From: Sulfuricella sp.
GTDB lineage: Bacteria > Pseudomonadota > Gammaproteobacteria > Burkholderiales > Sulfuricellaceae
Assembly (NCBI GenBank): GCA_019911785.1
Contig: JAIOJM010000218.1
Span: forward strand, 1-9,172
Direction of reading: 5' to 3'
DNA length: 9,172 nt
The translations under genes were made by a program, and so were the position numbers. The notes below the pieces were generated by a model that did not search any database, was not told the DNA's origin, and worked only from the letters and a program-made list of their open reading frames with translations. How positions within the stretch are numbered: position 1 is the first letter of the stretch; each line of letters opens with the position of its first letter. Positions 1 to 6,262 of this stretch are shown here, piece by piece.

Positions 1-349
1 GCTCAAACTCATCGCAGACCTGATAGACCTCGACCCCAATACCCGCATTGTCATGCTTACCGGCTATGCCAGCATCGCCACCGCCGTCGAGGCCATCAAG
101 CTGGGCGCCACCCATTACCTGGCCAAGCCGGCCAATGCGGATGACGTGATCGCCGCCCTGTTACGCACCGGTGGCGATGCCCGTACTCCGGTGGCGGAAG
201 CCCCTCTTTCCGTAAGCCGTCTGGAGTGGGAGCACATCCAGACCGTGCTGGCGCAACATAAGGGCAACATTTCCGCTACCGCCCGCGCCCTCAAGATGCA
301 CCGCCGCACCTTGCAACGGAAGCTGGACAAACGCCCGGTGCAGGGGTGA
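1..349 (+). CDS. regA: RegA/ActR/PrrA-family redox response regulator, 3' part only
   Basis: This is the C-terminal part of a two-component response regulator. The reading frame is open from base 2 and ends at TGA 347-349; the start and the phospho-acceptor aspartate lie outside the window. Visible parts are the end of the receiver domain (MLTGYASIATAVEAIKLGA, then YLAKPANADD with the conserved switch Thr and Lys), a short linker, and a Fis-type helix-turn-helix (GNISATARALKMHRRTLQRKL). The sequence SRLEWEHIQ before the HTH together with the compact two-domain layout is characteristic of RegA/ActR/PrrA/RegR global redox regulators, which pair with a RegB/ActS histidine kinase and control respiratory and anaerobic genes. 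It has no AAA+ sigma-54 domain, so it is not an NtrC-type activator. It sits upstream of the tonB operon on the same strand, 305 bp away. Family assignment is strong; control of the neighbouring operon is inference. Confidence 0.88.
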   Translation, partial: LKLIADLIDLDPNTRIVMLTGYASIATAVEAIKLGATHYLAKPANADDVIAALLRTGGDARTPVAEAPLSVSRLEWEHIQTVLAQHKGNISATARALKMHRRTLQRKLDKRPVQG

Positions 350-386
350 GGGAAGATCGTCGGCTGAAATGCGGGCATACGGGGGT

Positions 387-414
387 GCGACAAATTGCCG
401 CGCGACAATTTGCC
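387..414. promoter_or_regulatory. Candidate operator: paired 13-bp direct repeats forming a near-palindrome
   Basis: The 13-mers GCGACAAATTGCC (387-399) and GCGACAATTTGCC (402-414) differ at one base and lie 15 bp apart. The same bases make a 22-bp near-palindrome at 391-412, with outer arms CAAATTG and CAATTTG and a GC-rich centre, broken by one mismatched pair (398/405). Compared from memory with the published RegR/RegA-type box GNGRCRTTNNGNCGC, the first copy plus two bases (387-401) matches 13 of 15 positions, missing the TT. Two sites arranged like this resemble a binding site for a dimeric regulator. The repeat and palindrome are seen directly; the regulator is inference. Confidence 0.45.
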
Positions 415-469
415 CAATTCCCGCCCTTAAGGAAATTCCGTAGCATCCCGGTTGCTCTCTGGCGACCCG

Positions 470-509
470 GCAATTTCGGCTCGGCCTTATTAGCGTTTCG
501 TGAAATTGC
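470..509. repeat. 8-bp inverted repeat GCAATTTC ... GAAATTGC
   Basis: GCAATTTC at 470-477 is the exact reverse complement of GAAATTGC at 502-509, with 24 bp between them. The arms share the CAATTT core with the operator-like site at 391-412. This could be a second, more widely spaced binding site or a weak hairpin. There is no T-run after it, so it does not look like an intrinsic terminator. No function can be assigned. Confidence 0.3.
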
Positions 510-580
510 GGCACCCCGTAGGAAATTTATGGAAAGGTCGATGTCAGCGGTGTTTGGCAAACAGTCATTATCTGCAATCA

Positions 581-632
581 GCCCGCGAACCGCTACCGGT
601 TGCGGCGCTCCCCCACAAGGGGGCTGCCGGGC
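581..632 (+). promoter_or_regulatory. Possible three-stem structured leader before tonB
   Basis: GCCCG (581-585) can pair with CGGGC (628-632), enclosing two hairpins: AACCG-ctac-CGGTT (588-601) and CCCCC-acaa-GGGGG (610-623). The result is a small three-way-junction-like fold that ends 22 bases before the tonB ATG. It does not match the cobalamin, Moco or other riboswitch consensus sequences I know, so no ligand is proposed. An alternative pairing of CCGC (590-593) with GCGG (602-605) would compete with the second stem. The pairing is visible in the sequence; whether it is transcribed and functional is unknown. Confidence 0.28.
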
Positions 633-654
633 ATTCCCCCCGACTTCGGCGTAA

Positions 655-1326
655 ATGGGTATTTTCTTTCCCAACTGCGGGATTCCCTCAGGCCGGTCTG
701 GCGGTCAAGGACTGTCTTTTGCCGGGGTGGCGGCGGGGCACATCGCCATTCTCGGATTGCTGGCGGTCGCCGTGCCCTCAGAGCGACTGGCGGAACTGGC
801 TCGCCCCATAGCCGTGCGCCTGATCGAATTGGCACCTGAGGCGCCGCCTCCGCCCCGGCCAAAACCGCCGCCGCCCCAGCCGAAGTCGGTCAAGCCCGTT
901 CAGGTTCCACCTCCGATACTGGCGGTGGCCAGCCCGGTTGAGTCTCCGGTTGCCGCTTCCTTCACCGTTGCGCCGCAGCCCCCCGCTCCCGTTTCGGCGC
1001 CGGCCATCGTTGCCGCGCCCGCTCCGGCGCCGGCCCTCGTTGCCGCCCGTTTCGACGCCGATTATCTGGACAACCCCAAGCCGGCGTATCCCCATGCCTC
1101 CCGCCGTCTCGGCGAGGAAGGGAAAGTGCTGCTGCGGGTCTTCGTCAGCGCGGATGGCGAGGCGAAACGGGTGGAGGTGAAGGAGTCCAGCGGCTTCCAC
1201 CGCCTCGACCAGGTCGCCCAGGAAACCGTAGCCCGCTGGCGCTTCGTGCCGGCAAAGCGCGGCGACCAGGCCGTGACCGCCTGGGTCGTGGTGCCCATCG
1301 TATTCAGTTTGAAAAACGAAAGTTGA
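655..1326 (+). CDS. tonB: TonB energy-transducing protein
   Basis: This 223-aa TonB-family protein transmits proton-motive-force energy from the ExbB-ExbD motor in the inner membrane to outer-membrane receptors. It has a short N-terminal part, one membrane segment at about residues 19-40 with a His at 29, a Pro-rich periplasm-spanning region (about 60-130, runs of PPPPRPKPPPPQPK type, then Ala/Pro repeats), and the C-terminal TonB domain from about 137 to 220 (PAYPHASRRLGEEGKVLLRV ... TVARWRFVPA). The stop codon TAA at 652-654 directly precedes the ATG, so no upstream extension is possible and later in-frame starts would cut into the membrane segment. There is no purine-rich Shine-Dalgarno sequence before this start, which is unusual. 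exbB begins 10 bp downstream. Its place next to exbBD and a receptor suggests a dedicated rather than housekeeping TonB. Confidence 0.93.
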   Translation: MGIFFPNCGIPSGRSGGQGLSFAGVAAGHIAILGLLAVAVPSERLAELARPIAVRLIELAPEAPPPPRPKPPPPQPKSVKPVQVPPPILAVASPVESPVAASFTVAPQPPAPVSAPAIVAAPAPAPALVAARFDADYLDNPKPAYPHASRRLGEEGKVLLRVFVSADGEAKRVEVKESSGFHRLDQVAQETVARWRFVPAKRGDQAVTAWVVVPIVFSLKNES

Positions 1327-1336
1327 GGATAGAACC

Positions 1337-2068
1337 ATGCCATCCAATCTCGGATTAGCCCATTTCTGGCAACAGGGCGACATCGTCACCCACAGCGTCG
1401 CCATCCTGCTGCTGGCGCTTTCCATCGCCAGTTGGTCCTTGACCATCACCCGCTTTTTCCAGCAACTGCGCTTCAACCGCGCCATGGATGGGGTTTTCGC
1501 CTCTTTCTGGGGAGCGGAAAGCATCGAAGTCGCCCTCGATGAGATCGAGCGGAAAGACCGTACCGGCGTGTTCGCTGGCCTGGCGCAGGCGGGCGTTCAG
1601 GCGGCGCAAGCGCACCAGTGCCATGTGGACCGCGGCATCGGCGCCGGCGTCAACCTCAGCGAAACGGTCACCCGCGCCCTGCGCAGCCAGATCGTCCGCT
1701 CCCAGGTCGGCATCGAATCGGGTTTGACCTTTCTCGCCTCCGTCGGCGCCACCGCGCCCTTCATCGGGCTCTTCGGCACCGTCTGGGGGATATACCACGC
1801 CCTGGTCGCCCTATCCGGCGCCACCCAGGTGGTGCTCGACAAAGTGGCCGGGCCGGTGGGCGAGGCGCTGATCATGACCGCAGCCGGCCTGTTCGTCGCC
1901 ATTCCCGCCGTGCTGGCCTACAACGCGCTGACCCGCGCCAACCGGCTGATCTTCGCCCAGCTCGACGGCTTCGCCCACGACCTCCATGCCTACCTGACCA
2001 CCGGCGTGCACCTGCCTGCCGTCACCGGACAAGCCGCCTCGGCGCGCCTGGTTCCGGTTCCGGCCTGA
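1337..2068 (+). CDS. exbB: ExbB/TolQ-family proton-channel protein
   Basis: This 243-aa inner-membrane protein is the pentameric stator of the TonB motor. Three membrane segments fit the family: about residues 18-38, 128-152 (containing the conserved stretch ATAPFIGLFGTVWGI) and 174-197 (EALIMTAAGLFVAIPAVLAY), with the usual cytoplasmic loop of about 90 residues between the first two. The length is normal for ExbB. The purine-rich GAGGATAGA before ATG 1337 overlaps the tonB stop region and serves as ribosome binding site. The gene is flanked by tonB (10-bp gap) and exbD (9-bp gap), the standard module order. TolQ is the alternative within the superfamily, but with TonB upstream and a TonB-dependent receptor downstream ExbB is much more likely. 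Confidence 0.94.
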   Translation: MPSNLGLAHFWQQGDIVTHSVAILLLALSIASWSLTITRFFQQLRFNRAMDGVFASFWGAESIEVALDEIERKDRTGVFAGLAQAGVQAAQAHQCHVDRGIGAGVNLSETVTRALRSQIVRSQVGIESGLTFLASVGATAPFIGLFGTVWGIYHALVALSGATQVVLDKVAGPVGEALIMTAAGLFVAIPAVLAYNALTRANRLIFAQLDGFAHDLHAYLTTGVHLPAVTGQAASARLVPVPA

Positions 2069-2077
2069 GGAGCGGAC

Positions 2078-2488
2078 ATGGCCTTCGGTTCCTTTGAAAG
2101 CGGCGGCAGCACCCAGCCCATGGCCGAAATCAACACCACGCCCCTGGTGGACGTGATGCTGGTGCTGCTGGTCATTTTCATCATCACCGCGCCGCTGTTT
2201 CACCAGGCGGTGCCCATCGATCTGCCGCGCGTGGACTCGACCAAGCTCGACGACAAGCCCATTGTCGTCAGGCTGGCGCTGGATGGCCAGGGCGGCCTGT
2301 TTCTCGACGGCGTCCCGACGAGCCGTGAGGGAGTTCATGCGCGCCTCGCCGAACTGGCCCCGTCGCAGCCGGAACTTCACCTGCGCGCCGACCGGATCAC
2401 GCCCTATGAAAAAGTGGCCGACATCCTCGCCGTGGCGCAACGGGCCGGGGTGATGAAGATTGCCTTTGTTACCGAAGCCGCCCGATAG
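2078..2488 (+). CDS. exbD: ExbD/TolR-family motor protein
   Basis: This 136-aa protein has one membrane segment (about residues 22-42, TPLVDVMLVLLVIFIITAPL) preceded by the family signature AEINTTPLVD. Asp25 sits at the start of the segment and corresponds to the essential proton-carrying aspartate of ExbD. The periplasmic domain follows (about 45-136) and includes the typical LHLRAD and YEKVADILAVAQRAG motifs. GAGGAG upstream of ATG 2078 overlaps the exbB stop codon and suggests coupled translation. The length is that of a complete ExbD. The gap to the receptor gene is 55 bp and contains only a 4-bp hairpin (GCCCGAAGGGC, 2491-2501) without a T-run, so transcription probably continues. Confidence 0.95.
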   Translation: MAFGSFESGGSTQPMAEINTTPLVDVMLVLLVIFIITAPLFHQAVPIDLPRVDSTKLDDKPIVVRLALDGQGGLFLDGVPTSREGVHARLAELAPSQPELHLRADRITPYEKVADILAVAQRAGVMKIAFVTEAAR

Positions 2489-2543
2489 CCGCCCGAAGGG
2501 CATCCACGAAACCCAATTCAACCCAGAGATGGAGTCAAACACC

Positions 2544-4850
2544 ATGAGTCGCAAACCCAATGTCCTTGCCCCTGTCGGCGTCCGCCGCCCGCTGTCCGTA
2601 GCTGTCGCGGCTGCGCTCGGCATCATCTATGCCAGCGGCGTACTTGCCGAGGAAAAGGATGTCCAGCTCAAGGAGGTGGCCGTCTCGGCGGGGACCGACA
2701 AGCCGGTTCAGCAGCGTACCGAACTGGGCAAGCTGACCGAATACACACCGATCTCCGGCGCAGTGGTGGATCGGGAGGAAATCGAACACTTGCAATTGGT
2801 GAACAACCTGCTGGAACTCGGCAAGCGGGTGCCCGGCATCAGCATGGTGCGCAACATGCGCATTCCCGAGGGCGGCAAGAATTACACCGAGAACCGCGTC
2901 GATGGCATGCGCGTTTCTGCGACCTCGAACACTTCCCTGCTCGACGAAATCGATGGCTCGAATCTGGAGCGCATCGAAGTCATTACCGGTCCCGGTTCCG
3001 CGCTCTATGGCAGCGGCGCGCTGGGCGGCACCATCAGTGTCTTTACGCGCCAACCGCCGAAAGGCCTTGAGGCAAAGCTCTCTCAGGAAGCCGGCAGTTG
3101 GGGTTTTGCCCGCACCCAGGGCAACATCGGCAAATCGACGGAAGACGGCCGCTTCGGTTTTCTCTTCAACGCCAGCACCATGGATAACGACGGCTGGCGC
3201 AAGAATATGGTCACTGGCGGCCAGAATGCCGCCGAAGAACACAAGGACGGCCTTGCCTTGCGAGCATTGATCCGCCCGACGGATTCGACCAAGTTGACGC
3301 TGGGCGTGGATCGCTTGAAATATGAATACCAACTGGCCGGAGCAATTCCGCTGAACGCGACTGAAGCGGCCAAGCTGAAAAACGCGAGCATTAACGGCAC
3401 CTCGCTACGAAGCGTGTACTGGGACAAGGACTGGCAATCGACCGTGGCCGGAACCAATGGCCGGGCCATCAACGACTACGAGACCTACTCGGCGCACCTT
3501 CAGCAACTGGTCGGCTCGCGCGGCGAATTCAGCCTTGCCTTCTCACAGCGCACCGATGACGGGCGGGCTTATGGCGCTGCCGGCTCAGGAGGGAGCAGAA
3601 GCGTGATTTGCGACAATGTCACCGTAACCTGCGCCACCTACAACACCGGGTCAACGGCATCGACCAACACCCTCAAGAAGAACGATGTCGTCATGCAATC
3701 GACCCGGCCGATGTATCGACAGGAATTCGAACTAGCCAAATCTACCTTGTATCTGGGGATGGAACTGATCGATGTCACGACAGACGCAGCGACTTATAAC
3801 AACAGCTTTACGGCGGCACAAGCGCAAACCGGGATGTGGGGAGTCGGGACGATGACCTCCACCGGAAAGGGGTCGGTCGCCAACGAGAAAAATTCCACTC
3901 CCTTCGTGCATTTTGAGTTTTCCCCTCTCGACAAGCTGCGCCTACATATCGGCGAGCGCTTCGACAAGATCACCTACTCGACCGACGACCGGACGACGGC
4001 GAACAAGGATGTCGAGAAAACGTACGAAAAAAATATATTGAAAAGCGGGGTGACCTACGAGCTAACCAACGGCCACCTGGTCTGGGGCAGCCTGGCTGAA
4101 ACCTTCAATGCGCCCGCGATTTCCACCTTGCTCGATAGCGCCGCGAAGGGCACCGCCGGCAATACGATCGGCGCAGAACTGAAGCCCGAGGAATCGCTGA
4201 CCAAGGAAATCGGCCTCCGCGGCCGTTTCGATAACGTCGGCCTGCATTACGATGTCGCCCTGTATCACACTTACAACCAGGGTTTCATCGTCGGCCGCGA
4301 CTGTACTGCGGCAGAAAGGACCGCCCTGAACGCCGGCGCCGCCTGCTCTATCAACGAGAACGCTGGCGGATTGACGGCCAAGGGACTGGAGTCGATGTTT
4401 ACCTGGTCGGCGACCCGCTGGCTGGATCTCGGCGCTACCTATACCAACGCGCGGGCTTACTACAACAGCTACAAGACGAAGACGGTGGACTATAGCGGCA
4501 ACTCCTATCAGGCGATGCCCATGCAGCGGCTGAACCTGCGCGTCGCGGTGAAACCGGCCCCTGGGTGGCTGGTTGAACTTGAGGGCGACCACATTGCGAG
4601 TTATTTCGTTAATACCGAGAATTCAGGCACTTATTCCCGCCCCGACCTCTACAACTTGCGCGCCAGCTACCGCAGCAAGGACTGGTCGTTCTGGCTGCAT
4701 GCACTGAACCTCACCGACCAGAAATATGTCACCCGCGCCGGTTACTCGACGATCGCCGGGGTAAGTGTTCTGGCCGCCTCCGCCGGGCAGGGCAATAGCG
4801 GCACCTACACCCCGCTGACCCTGCGCGCCGGCGTTTCCTACAGGTTCTGA
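2544..4850 (+). CDS. TonB-dependent outer-membrane receptor, substrate unknown
   Basis: This 768-aa beta-barrel receptor imports a ligand across the outer membrane using TonB energy. The start at 2544 is preferred because GGAG (2531-2534) lies 9 bases before it and it yields a clean signal peptide (residues 1-35, cleavage after GVLA). An in-frame start at 2460 would overlap exbD and add 28 non-signal residues. A TonB-box-like stretch (KEVAVSA, about 44-49) is followed by the plug domain to about 170 (GKRVPGISM, ENRVDGMRV, LERIEVITGPGSALYGSGAL), then the barrel, ending in the terminal Phe motif GVSYRF. Four cysteines lie in two close pairs (356/363 and 587/601), probably in surface loops. No ligand-specific motif (haem FRAP/NPNL or a clear siderophore signature) was recognised. 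The next gene begins 5 bp after the stop, indicating an operon. Confidence 0.92.
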   Translation: MSRKPNVLAPVGVRRPLSVAVAAALGIIYASGVLAEEKDVQLKEVAVSAGTDKPVQQRTELGKLTEYTPISGAVVDREEIEHLQLVNNLLELGKRVPGISMVRNMRIPEGGKNYTENRVDGMRVSATSNTSLLDEIDGSNLERIEVITGPGSALYGSGALGGTISVFTRQPPKGLEAKLSQEAGSWGFARTQGNIGKSTEDGRFGFLFNASTMDNDGWRKNMVTGGQNAAEEHKDGLALRALIRPTDSTKLTLGVDRLKYEYQLAGAIPLNATEAAKLKNASINGTSLRSVYWDKDWQSTVAGTNGRAINDYETYSAHLQQLVGSRGEFSLAFSQRTDDGRAYGAAGSGGSRSVICDNVTVTCATYNTGSTASTNTLKKNDVVMQSTRPMYRQEFELAKSTLYLGMELIDVTTDAATYNNSFTAAQAQTGMWGVGTMTSTGKGSVANEKNSTPFVHFEFSPLDKLRLHIGERFDKITYSTDDRTTANKDVEKTYEKNILKSGVTYELTNGHLVWGSLAETFNAPAISTLLDSAAKGTAGNTIGAELKPEESLTKEIGLRGRFDNVGLHYDVALYHTYNQGFIVGRDCTAAERTALNAGAACSINENAGGLTAKGLESMFTWSATRWLDLGATYTNARAYYNSYKTKTVDYSGNSYQAMPMQRLNLRVAVKPAPGWLVELEGDHIASYFVNTENSGTYSRPDLYNLRASYRSKDWSFWLHALNLTDQKYVTRAGYSTIAGVSVLAASAGQGNSGTYTPLTLRAGVSYRF

Positions 4851-4855
4851 CGATC

Positions 4856-6262
4856 ATGAGCATTCTGTCGCGTTATTGTTTGGCTGGGCTCCTGGTCCTG
4901 TTGGCGGCAGGCGCCGCCTCGGCGCAGGACGCGCCGGAAGAACGGCGCACCCGGCAAGGGAGCGGCGAATATGCAGGGCCGCGCCCGCCGGAGAACGCGA
5001 CGCCGGAGGAGCGTCGCGCATTTTGGCAAAAACGGTCCGCCGAACGCGCCAAGGCAGAGGAGAGCGGCGCGTCGGCGGCCGGTCAAGTCGCCACGCCGGC
5101 GCAAGCCGGCGGCAAGCCGGAAGAGGCCAGGCCGGGCAGCGGGCGTCCCAGCGAAGCCCAGATCGCCGAGTGGCAAGCCAAGCGCGAGGCACGGGATGGC
5201 AAGCCCGCCGCTCCTGTCTCCGGGCATCGGCATGGCGGCGCGCCAGACAAAGCGGCGACCGGCAAGCCCGAGGAGAGCGCCCGGGGGGGTGGTCGGCCCG
5301 GTGGCATGGGGATGCGCGGCGGCGGAGCAGTCTGGCTTTCGGACTCGCCACCGATGCGCGGCGACGGCACGCGCCCGGCAGGCAGTCGCGGTGGGGGCAT
5401 GGGCGGCATGGCCATGGGCGGCGAGCGTAGCGGCCCGCCGGTCAAACGCCTGTGGCTGCGCAGTGGCGCCGATCCTCAGAAGTCATCGTTTTACCGCGAG
5501 GAGCCCGATGCGGCGCCGGAAATTCTCCTCGTTACGCCGCAAGGCAAGCCGGATGGCGAACCTCTGCCGCCCGCCGCCGAAGGCCAGCGTAACCTGAGCT
5601 TCGAAATGCCGGCGCAGGGCTTCTACCGGCTGTATGTCACCACCCGCAAGCTTCAGGGGGATACGCTGAGCGTCAGCGTCGCCAAGGCCGAGGTCGGTAA
5701 TTTTGGCCATGACGGCGACGAAGAGGAGCGCGACCGGGCCATGAAAGCGTCCCGCGTGCTGGAGAATGCCGCGATCGAGATCGTCCGCGAACGCCAGGAC
5801 AAGGAGGGACCTTTCGCCCAGATCAGATCGGGCACGGACCAGTCCTTCATCGTCCTGCAGAAGGGCCTGCCGGCAGCGGGCGCGCGGGTGCGCTTCGTCA
5901 GCCATCAGGGCTGGGTCAAGGAAGCGGTGAGCGACGAGCAGGGCCGCGTCAGCTTCCAGGTGATCCGGGACTACTTCCCGCCCTGGGACGAGTTCCAGAA
6001 GCGATTCAAGGCGACTTACCTGGTCATCGCCGAGGCCAATGCCGCCGAAGCCGGCAACTACAAGGACCAGCCCTATACCGGCGTGCGCTATCAGGCCACC
6101 CTGGCCGGCAGCTACTACCCCTCGCCCGACGATTACCGCTCCTACGCCTGGGGTCTCGGCGTGGGTCTGCTCGCGGTGCTGTTCAGCGGCGTCGCCGTCT
6201 ACCTCTACCGCCGCCGCCGGCTGAAGCCTTTCCAGGAGGTGCGCTTCGATGAAAAGTCTTAA
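4856..6262 (+). CDS. Secreted, C-terminally anchored DUF4198-like protein with repeated Gly/Met-rich region
   Basis: This 468-aa protein is exported and probably stays fixed in the inner membrane facing the periplasm. Residues 1-23 form a signal peptide (cleavage near ASA/QDAP). Residues 25-195 are low-complexity, rich in Ala, Gly, Pro, Arg and Glu, and contain two imperfect repeats of about 50 residues: a WQxKR-type helix (51-64 and 100-113) followed by GKPEE...GRP (86-98 and 136-148). Met/Gly clusters occur at 151-157 and 182-189, and there is a GHRHGG at 123-128. Residues about 196-425 form the folded part and end in a conserved-looking block (GARVRFVSHQGWVKEAVSD, RDYFPPWDEF) of the DUF4198 type, domains often linked to metal uptake. 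A transmembrane helix at about 431-451 and a basic tail close the protein. The only ribosome-binding candidate is a weak AGG at 4842. Function is unknown; metal or ligand handling next to the receptor is inference. Confidence 0.75.
   Translation: MSILSRYCLAGLLVLLAAGAASAQDAPEERRTRQGSGEYAGPRPPENATPEERRAFWQKRSAERAKAEESGASAAGQVATPAQAGGKPEEARPGSGRPSEAQIAEWQAKREARDGKPAAPVSGHRHGGAPDKAATGKPEESARGGGRPGGMGMRGGGAVWLSDSPPMRGDGTRPAGSRGGGMGGMAMGGERSGPPVKRLWLRSGADPQKSSFYREEPDAAPEILLVTPQGKPDGEPLPPAAEGQRNLSFEMPAQGFYRLYVTTRKLQGDTLSVSVAKAEVGNFGHDGDEEERDRAMKASRVLENAAIEIVRERQDKEGPFAQIRSGTDQSFIVLQKGLPAAGARVRFVSHQGWVKEAVSDEQGRVSFQVIRDYFPPWDEFQKRFKATYLVIAEANAAEAGNYKDQPYTGVRYQATLAGSYYPSPDDYRSYAWGLGVGLLAVLFSGVAVYLYRRRRLKPFQEVRFDEKS

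Larger units (their letters stand above)
350..654. promoter_or_regulatory. Intergenic control region between the regulator and tonB
   Basis: This 305-bp stretch has no credible gene. It contains a 22-bp near-palindrome and two 13-bp direct repeats (387-414), an 8-bp inverted repeat (470-477 and 502-509), a short 5-1-5 palindrome GTTTGGCAAAC (552-562), and a GC-rich potentially folded stretch (581-632). It most likely carries the promoter of the tonB-led operon, because all downstream genes are closely spaced. I found no convincing sigma-70 pair, no sigma-54 -24/-12 element, no FNR box and no full Fur box; TCATTATC at 565-572 resembles only half a Fur site. I also saw no clear intrinsic terminator for the upstream regulator. 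Confidence 0.55.

Noticed and set aside
506..533. Possible sigma-70 promoter TTGCGG - 16 bp - TATGGA
   Set aside because: Only the TTG and TAT halves fit the consensus; this is too weak to call without a mapped transcription start.
565..573. Fur-box-like TCATTATC upstream of tonB
   Set aside because: Only one half-site is present and the other half does not fit, so iron control by Fur is not supported by sequence.
541..654. Cobalamin riboswitch before the TonB operon
   Set aside because: I could not find the conserved cobalamin-box or core elements; the folding potential here does not match the class.
2491..2501. Hairpin GCCCGAAGGGC after exbD as a terminator
   Set aside because: It has a 4-bp stem with no T-run, and the receptor gene follows within 55 bp.
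2460..2543. Upstream in-frame start for the TonB-dependent receptor at 2460, giving 796 aa
   Set aside because: It overlaps exbD by 29 bp, has no fitting ribosome binding site and puts 28 charged residues before the signal peptide. ATG 2544 has GGAG 9 bases upstream and a normal signal peptide.
1811..2626. 271-aa open frame on the - strand across exbB, exbD and the receptor start
   Set aside because: It is a His/Gly/Gln-rich shadow crossing three convincing + strand genes.
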